This document shows positions 6,784-10,839 of a stretch of 10,839 bases of DNA, in pieces (the first letter of the stretch is position 1; each line of letters opens with the position of its first letter). Origin of the DNA: an uncultured Lachnospiraceae bacterium (GTDB lineage: Bacteria; Bacillota; Clostridia; Lachnospirales; Lachnospiraceae); contig CALZMS010000014.1 in NCBI GenBank assembly GCA_945788595.1, forward strand, positions 1 through 10,839, read 5' to 3'. Position numbers and translations under genes: made by a program. The notes under the pieces were generated by a model. The model saw only the letters and a list, made by a program, of their open reading frames with translations. It did not search any database and had not been told where the DNA came from.

Positions 6784-8133
6784 TTAAAATACGCCCTGTT
6801 CCATCATGGCTTCTGCTACACGCTCGAAACCGGCGATATTGGCTCCTGCTACAAGATTATACCCTAATCCGTTGCGTTTTGCAGCATCAACTGAATTTTT
6901 ATAAATGGTGTTCATAATATTATGAAGCTGCGCGTCCACTTCTTCTTCTGTCCATACCAGACGTTCGCTGTTCTGGCTCATCTCCAGGGCAGAGGTGGCA
7001 ACGCCGCCTGCATTTACAGCTTTGGACGGTGCTACGATAATATCCTCCTGCTCCATCAGGAAACGAAGTGCTTCGTTGGTGGTGGGCATGTTGGCAACCT
7101 CAATATAATAGCGCACATGGTTTTCGGCAATCATTTTTGCTTCTTTCAGGTGAACATCGTTCTGCATAGCAGAAGGCATACAGATGTCAACTTTTACGCC
7201 CCAGGGTTTCTCACCCGGGAAGAATTCCACGCCGAATTTATCGGCATAGTCCTGAACCTTGTTTCGTCCGGAATTTCTCATGGTCACAAGGTAAGCGATC
7301 TTTTCCGGTGTATTTACGCCGTCCGGATCGTATACATAACCGTCCGGTCCGGAAAGTGTCACAACCTTTGCTCCCAGCTCTGTGGCCTTTTTGCAGATGC
7401 CCCAGGTAACGTTGCCGAAACCGGCACAGGCAATGGTTTTGCCTTTGATGTCCTGTCCGTCATCCTTCAGCACGTTTTCCAGATAGTAAACAGCACCATA
7501 TCCGGTAGCTTCGGGACGAATCAGGCTGCCGCCGTAGGAAAAGCCTTTTCCTGTCAGCACTCCGTTTTCAAAAGTGCCTTTCAGTCTTCTGTACTCGCCG
7601 AACAGATAGCCGATCTCTCTTCCGCCGCAGCCCATATCGCCGGCCGGAACGTCCACATCCGGTCCGATGTAGCGGTACAGAGCCTGCATAAAGCTCTGGC
7701 AGAAGCGCATGATCTCGTTGTCGCTTTTTCCTGTGGGATCAAAGTCGGAACCACCTTTACCACCGCCGATGGGTAGACCCGTCAGACTATTTTTAAAGGT
7801 CTGTTCAAATCCGAGGAATTTCATGATGCTCGGTGTAACATTAGGCTGAAAACGAAGTCCGCCTTTGTACGGTCCGATTGCTCCGTTGAACTGGCACCGG
7901 TAACCGGTATTCGTATGCCACTGTCCCTGGTCATCCTGCCATGTCACCCGGAAAGTAAACATTCTTTCCGGTTCTACCATTCGATTCAGCAGATCCACTT
8001 TTTCATACTCCGGATGTCTTTCTACCACCGGTTCCAGAGAAGAAAGCACTTCTTCCACGGTCTGACAAAACTCCGGCTGTTCCGGATATTTAGCTTTCAC
8101 ACCTTCAATAACACGGCTGATATATGCGTTCAT
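6784..8133 (-). CDS. gdhA: Glutamate dehydrogenase, hexameric type; coenzyme residues look NAD-like
   Basis: Interconverts glutamate with 2-oxoglutarate plus ammonia; 449 residues, the full length of small hexameric enzymes. Substrate-site lysines are K90 (PYKGGLRF), K114 (FKNSL) and K126 (LPIGGGKGGSDFDP), with catalytic D166 (VPAGDMG). The coenzyme domain carries GFGNVTW at 238-244 and LSGPDG at 260-265. F239, P263 and D264 match the residues I recall (F238, P262, D263) as setting NAD preference in Clostridium symbiosum; the NADP-specific E. coli enzyme has serines at the first two. An automatic label of NADP-specific may therefore be wrong. A strong AGGAGG lies 9 bases before the ATG. The gene is second in its operon, which suggests it recycles glutamate made by the adjacent aminotransferase. 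Confidence 0.97.
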   Translation of the reverse strand: MNAYISRVIEGVKAKYPEQPEFCQTVEEVLSSLEPVVERHPEYEKVDLLNRMVEPERMFTFRVTWQDDQGQWHTNTGYRCQFNGAIGPYKGGLRFQPNVTPSIMKFLGFEQTFKNSLTGLPIGGGKGGSDFDPTGKSDNEIMRFCQSFMQALYRYIGPDVDVPAGDMGCGGREIGYLFGEYRRLKGTFENGVLTGKGFSYGGSLIRPEATGYGAVYYLENVLKDDGQDIKGKTIACAGFGNVTWGICKKATELGAKVVTLSGPDGYVYDPDGVNTPEKIAYLVTMRNSGRNKVQDYADKFGVEFFPGEKPWGVKVDICMPSAMQNDVHLKEAKMIAENHVRYYIEVANMPTTNEALRFLMEQEDIIVAPSKAVNAGGVATSALEMSQNSERLVWTEEEVDAQLHNIMNTIYKNSVDAAKRNGLGYNLVAGANIAGFERVAEAMMEQGVF

Positions 8134-8142
8134 TGCTGTTTT

Positions 8143-8148
8143 CCTCCT
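8143..8148 (-). promoter_or_regulatory. Strong ribosome binding site of gdhA (AGGAGG)
   Basis: A perfect AGGAGG nine bases before the ATG, the best ribosome site in the operon. It suggests the dehydrogenase is made in larger amounts than the genes after it, which have weaker sites. The 46-base gap after the aminotransferase has no terminator. Confidence 0.75.
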
Positions 8149-8179
8149 GAAGCAATCGCTTGTTTTTCCTCACTGTCTA

Positions 8180-9358
8180 TTATCTGTTTCTCAGTTCTTC
8201 AAATGCTTTTGCCATTCTGTCCATTGCCTCTACGATGCGCTCATAGCTGCAGGCGTAGGAAAGACGGACATAGCCTTCTCCTTCTGTTCCAAAGGCTGAA
8301 CCCGGAACACAGGCAACGCCTGCATGATCCAGAAGATAATCGGCTACTTCTGCAGAAGTCATACCCAGGGATTTTACATTAACAAAGATATAGAATGCGC
8401 CCTCCGGTACTTTGCAGCTGATGCCTTCCATGGCGTTCAGAGCTTCCACAGCGTAATTTCTTCTCTTTTCGTACTCTTTTACCATCATCTGTACATCCGG
8501 TTCCGCTTTTTCCAGAGCTACCACACCGGCATCCTGTACGAAGGAAGAAGCACAGGTATTGATATACTGATGTACACGAACCAGTCCCTGGATCAGCTCC
8601 ACGGGTGCTGCGCAGTAACCAAGTCTCCAGCCTGTCATGGAGTAGCATTTGGAAAATCCGTTCAGGGTAATGGTTCTTTCTTTCATACCCGGAAGGGAAG
8701 CGATGCTGACATGCTTTGCTCCGCCGTAAACCAGTTTCTCGTAGATCTCATCTGCCACTACGATCAGGTCGTGCTTTTTCGCGATCTCTGCCAGTTTTTC
8801 CAGTGTCTCACGGCTCTGTACGGTACCGGTGGGATTTCCCGGTGTATTGATAACCATCATTTTGGTCTTATCTGTGATCTTGCTCTCGATCTCGTCCATA
8901 TCGATCTGGTAATCGTTCTCTTCCTTCAGAGAATAGGTCACCGGAACAGCACCGAAGAAATGCGGTACGTGAATGTAATTCAGCCATACCGGATTGGGTA
9001 CCAGGACCTCATCACCCTTGTTCAGGAAGGCTGCCATGGAGGCATATGTACCTTCACCTACGCCGATAGTTACCAGGATCTCTTCCGGTTTGTACTCCAC
9101 GCTGTTTTCTCTGGTCAGCTTCTCAGCGATGGCTGCGCGAAGCTCAGGAGTACCGTAATTTGATGTATAGAAAACACGCCCTTTTTCCAGGCTGTCGTAA
9201 GCTGCTTTTTTGATGACTTCCGGTGTATCAAAATCCGGACGGCCGATTTCCATATGGATGATATCGCGTCCCTCTTTCTGCATCTTGTTTGCTCTTTCCA
9301 TCATTACACGAATTCCGGAAAACGGAAGTGCTTCCATTCTTTCGGCTGTCTGAAACAT
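8180..9358 (-). CDS. PLP-dependent class I/II aminotransferase
   Basis: Fold-type I aminotransferase of 392 residues, the usual length. PLP-site marks: YGTPELRAAI at 68-77, NTPGNPTG at 171-178, ADEIYE at 202-207 (D203 holds the pyridine nitrogen), the Schiff-base lysine K237 in NGFSKCYSMTGWRLGY, and the carboxylate-binding arginine R365 in YVRLSYA. Annotation pipelines would usually call this aspartate aminotransferase-like, but the family covers many substrates and the sequence does not settle which. As first gene of an operon with glutamate dehydrogenase, hydroxypyruvate reductase and glycerate kinase, a serine:2-oxoglutarate activity giving hydroxypyruvate is an attractive inference. GGAG lies 7 bases before the ATG. 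The gene ends in two consecutive stop codons (TAA TAG). Confidence 0.94.
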   Translation of the reverse strand: MFQTAERMEALPFSGIRVMMERANKMQKEGRDIIHMEIGRPDFDTPEVIKKAAYDSLEKGRVFYTSNYGTPELRAAIAEKLTRENSVEYKPEEILVTIGVGEGTYASMAAFLNKGDEVLVPNPVWLNYIHVPHFFGAVPVTYSLKEENDYQIDMDEIESKITDKTKMMVINTPGNPTGTVQSRETLEKLAEIAKKHDLIVVADEIYEKLVYGGAKHVSIASLPGMKERTITLNGFSKCYSMTGWRLGYCAAPVELIQGLVRVHQYINTCASSFVQDAGVVALEKAEPDVQMMVKEYEKRRNYAVEALNAMEGISCKVPEGAFYIFVNVKSLGMTSAEVADYLLDHAGVACVPGSAFGTEGEGYVRLSYACSYERIVEAMDRMAKAFEELRNR

Positions 9359-9373
9359 ATTGAATCTCCTCTC

Positions 9374-9397
9374 TGTTCAATCATGATCTTGTTCAAT
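9374..9397 (-). repeat. Tandem ATTGAACA direct repeat in the operon leader
   Basis: ATTGAACA occurs exactly twice on the minus strand (9381-9374 and 9397-9390), 16 bases apart. Either copy can pair with TTCAAT (9364-9359), the last six bases before the aminotransferase start codon. Pairing with the nearer copy puts the GGAG ribosome site in an 11-base loop. Seen directly; a regulatory role is inference. Confidence 0.4.
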
Positions 9398-9408
9398 TCT
9401 TGTATACT

Positions 9409-9428
9409 GACAGGGTTCTTTTCCTGTC
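9409..9428 (-). promoter_or_regulatory. Inverted repeat at the predicted transcription start of the operon
   Basis: GACAGG and CCTGTC form a perfect 6-bp inverted repeat with an 8-base loop. It lies immediately downstream of the expected start near 9431. It could be an operator for a dimeric regulator or a 5'-end hairpin protecting the message. Confidence 0.45.
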
Positions 9429-9437
9429 TCTGGTTTC

Positions 9438-9466
9438 ATTATAGGACTGTCAAATCATAAAGTAAA
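9438..9466 (-). promoter_or_regulatory. Sigma-A promoter of the four-gene operon, with AT-rich upstream DNA
   Basis: On the minus strand, -35 TTTACT (9466-9461, four of six) and a perfect -10 TATAAT (9443-9438) are separated by 17 bases. The 41 bases upstream (9467-9507) are almost pure A/T, resembling an UP element, and include the palindrome TTAATA-T-TATTAA just after the flavoprotein stop. There is no GC-rich terminator between that gene and this promoter, so some readthrough is possible. Confidence 0.75.
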
Positions 9467-9507
9467 ATGAATTAATTCTATTTAATTTATTTATAGTTTT
9501 AATATTA

Positions 9508-10599
9508 TTAAGGCTGTGCTTCTGCCTCCTGTCCCAGCATACAGGACAGGATATTTCCGGCAAACTGCGCTGCCTTCTGGTGTATATCCGGTATGTCCAT
9601 GATACTGCCCGGATGATTTGCTGTTTCTGCCAGGGAAAAATTTCCCGGCAATATGAAGGATTTATTCATGTTCAATCCTCCGATCAGCTGCTTTTGCAGA
9701 ATATCGCCCCCGCTGTACCCTGACACGATCAGAGCGAAAAGACATTTATCGTCAAAGGGCTTTTTCCGGAACAGGGACGTCAAGCGGTTGATAAAAGCAG
9801 TCAGATTAGCGCCCAGAGCGTCATTGTAATTCGGACACAGAAGCACCAGCCCATCGCTCTCCTCCAGCATCGGATACACCTCCTCCACCATGGGGCCACC
9901 ATAAAAGCAGCTGGAATTTCTGCTGTAATACATACACATCTCATAGGAGCATCCGGCACAGTCCGGAATCGTTCCGTTTCTGAGTGATATCTCCCGAAGC
10001 TGCATTTTTGGTTCAATTTGAGATTTTATCTCACTCCAAAGCTGCAGTGTATTGGAGGTCCCGGGATTACAGGAATGCACACACACAAGTTTCGGATGCT
10101 GATACGCAGGCTTCTGAAACTTTGCCACTCGCCGGACAAGGTCTGTCACACTGCGGACATAGGCCTCATAAAGTGAGCAGTGATAATTTCCTGCCTGCAC
10201 CTGATAGTTTTTCAGGCTTCCTGTTCCTTCCGCCAGCGGCCGTCCCACCAGCCAGCAGCCTGCATCGTTGACTGTCCCGGCGATCTCCCGTCCGCAGGAT
10301 TTTGTATAAAATTCACTGCTGCCATCCACCACAATACCGGCTGCACTGTTTTGCAGACAGCCAGCATTTTTCCGCAGGATCTCCAGCATGGCATACAGCT
10401 GCAGATTGATACCGGTTTCGCCCACATCTGCAGCAAACAGAAGGCGTTTTTTATGCAAATCAGCTTTTTGTACTGCTGCTGCCAGTTCGTCCGGTGCTCT
10501 GATGATCTGCGTCACCCCAATTTCTGCCAGTGCTTTGGAGAGTACATCTTTCAGCCGCTCTTCCTTTTCCCGTTTCGGCCATACCACGATCAGTTCCAT
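9508..10599 (-). CDS. Two-part flavodoxin-like oxidoreductase with a four-Cys cluster
   Basis: Protein of 363 residues. The C-terminal half (about 168-345) resembles NADPH-dependent FMN reductases and iron-sulfur flavoproteins. It has a strand plus phosphate-type loop (VCVHSCNPGTSNT, 172-184), a strand ending LLCPNYNDALGANLTAFINRL (253-273, like the SPVY...K.FIDR segment), and YSGGD at 295-299. Between them is a cysteine set C214-x2-C217-x4-C222-x8-C231, where iron-sulfur flavoproteins have a tight cluster motif. The N-terminal half (1-165) is not something I recognise; its alternating strand/helix pattern (for example LLFAADV, AAGIVVDGSS) suggests another Rossmann-like, perhaps degenerate flavodoxin, domain. 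It overlaps the upstream gene by 10 bases and starts after GGGGA. Redox role likely; partner unknown. Confidence 0.8.
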   Translation of the reverse strand: MELIVVWPKREKEERLKDVLSKALAEIGVTQIIRAPDELAAAVQKADLHKKRLLFAADVGETGINLQLYAMLEILRKNAGCLQNSAAGIVVDGSSEFYTKSCGREIAGTVNDAGCWLVGRPLAEGTGSLKNYQVQAGNYHCSLYEAYVRSVTDLVRRVAKFQKPAYQHPKLVCVHSCNPGTSNTLQLWSEIKSQIEPKMQLREISLRNGTIPDCAGCSYEMCMYYSRNSSCFYGGPMVEEVYPMLEESDGLVLLCPNYNDALGANLTAFINRLTSLFRKKPFDDKCLFALIVSGYSGGDILQKQLIGGLNMNKSFILPGNFSLAETANHPGSIMDIPDIHQKAAQFAGNILSCMLGQEAEAQP

Positions 10600-10839
10600 A
10601 CCATTTTCCCCAGACTTTCAAAGGATTCTTCCAGCCTGTCAAACAGGGCATCCGGAAGCGGCGTCATTTCCCACTCAACTCCCCGGGCGGTCTGCCGGTT
10701 CAGGGCACCAAAATACAGTCCATTGAGCCAGGCTGCACTGTACTGCCATTCTCCCCGGATCAGAGCCAGAATCGTAAGCACCGCGGAGGACATGGCCGGA
10801 GCCAGATATGGCTTGAAGCCCAGAGCCCTCACCTCCATA
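10590..10839 (-). CDS. 3' end of a gene, possibly lactate/malate dehydrogenase-like
   Basis: Open frame from the right edge to TGA at 10592-10590, 82 codons from an ATG at 10838 that is probably internal, since no ribosome site can be seen. The pattern is a helix with PAMSSAVLTILALIRGEW, then YSAAWLNGLYFGA, then RGVEWEMTPL, then a closing helix FDRLEESFESLGK. This is like the C-terminus of the LDH/MDH family (helix, new strand with a G-x-Y-G turn, G-V/I-E, final helix with E-S-A). No catalytic residue lies in the visible part, so the family call is tentative. It overlaps the start of the flavoprotein gene by 10 bases, which suggests coupled translation and a shared role. Confidence 0.6.
   Translation of the reverse strand, partial: MEVRALGFKPYLAPAMSSAVLTILALIRGEWQYSAAWLNGLYFGALNRQTARGVEWEMTPLPDALFDRLEESFESLGKMVWN

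Noticed and set aside
6922..7776. A 284-codon open frame on the plus strand, antisense to gdhA
   Set aside because: It lies wholly inside a securely identified glutamate dehydrogenase, has no recognisable motif, and is Cys/His/Phe-rich as expected of a reverse-frame shadow.
8324..9163. A 279-codon plus-strand frame antisense to the aminotransferase
   Set aside because: The aminotransferase motifs on the other strand account for this DNA; the antisense frame shows no domain and no ribosome site was evident.
9448..9453. A perfect TTGACA on the minus strand upstream of the aminotransferase
   Set aside because: It falls inside the spacer of the promoter called at 9438-9466, only 4 bases from TATAAT, and no -10 lies 16-18 bases downstream of it.

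Overview
The window looks like ordinary chromosome from a low-to-mid GC Gram-positive anaerobe, most likely class Clostridia, family Lachnospiraceae. The grounds are strong AGGAGG-type ribosome sites, a glutamate dehydrogenase that resembles the Clostridium symbiosum enzyme, a secreted NRCHLI-type nuclease with a C-terminal Cys domain, and bacterial microcompartment shell genes. This assignment rests on remembered family resemblance, not on a search. Every gene I can support is on the minus strand, so transcription runs from high to low coordinates. I see no tRNA, rRNA, CRISPR array, insertion sequence or phage gene.

Layout in transcription order, from the right end. Positions 10839-9508 hold the 3' end of a possible lactate/malate-dehydrogenase-like gene, overlapped by 10 bases by a two-part flavodoxin-like protein with a four-cysteine cluster. 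Positions 9466-4509 form one transcription unit with a good sigma-A promoter, four closely spaced genes and a strong intrinsic terminator: a class I/II aminotransferase, glutamate dehydrogenase, a D-2-hydroxyacid dehydrogenase (probable hydroxypyruvate reductase) and a MOFRL-type glycerate 2-kinase. Next is a monocistronic secreted nuclease (4302-3070). Then come two single-domain microcompartment shell proteins with their own promoter (2949-2267) and a terminator. These are followed by a CLC-family anion transporter, probably of the fluoride/proton antiporter branch (2155-836). Last is the 5' part of trpS, with its own promoter, running off the left edge.

How the genes may work together: the four-gene operon reads as a closed cycle for serine. 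The aminotransferase would make hydroxypyruvate and glutamate. Glutamate dehydrogenase would return 2-oxoglutarate, releasing ammonia and reducing NAD. The reductase would spend that NADH to make D-glycerate, and the kinase would deliver 2-phosphoglycerate to glycolysis or gluconeogenesis. The aminotransferase substrate and the direction of flux are inferred from gene order. The motifs support each enzyme family separately.

Most worth a second look: this putative redox-neutral serine-to-2-phosphoglycerate operon; the isolated shell-protein pair, one member of which has a cysteine at the predicted pore; the two-part flavoprotein; and a long hairpin at 4388-4421 whose pairing is complete only in minus-strand RNA.
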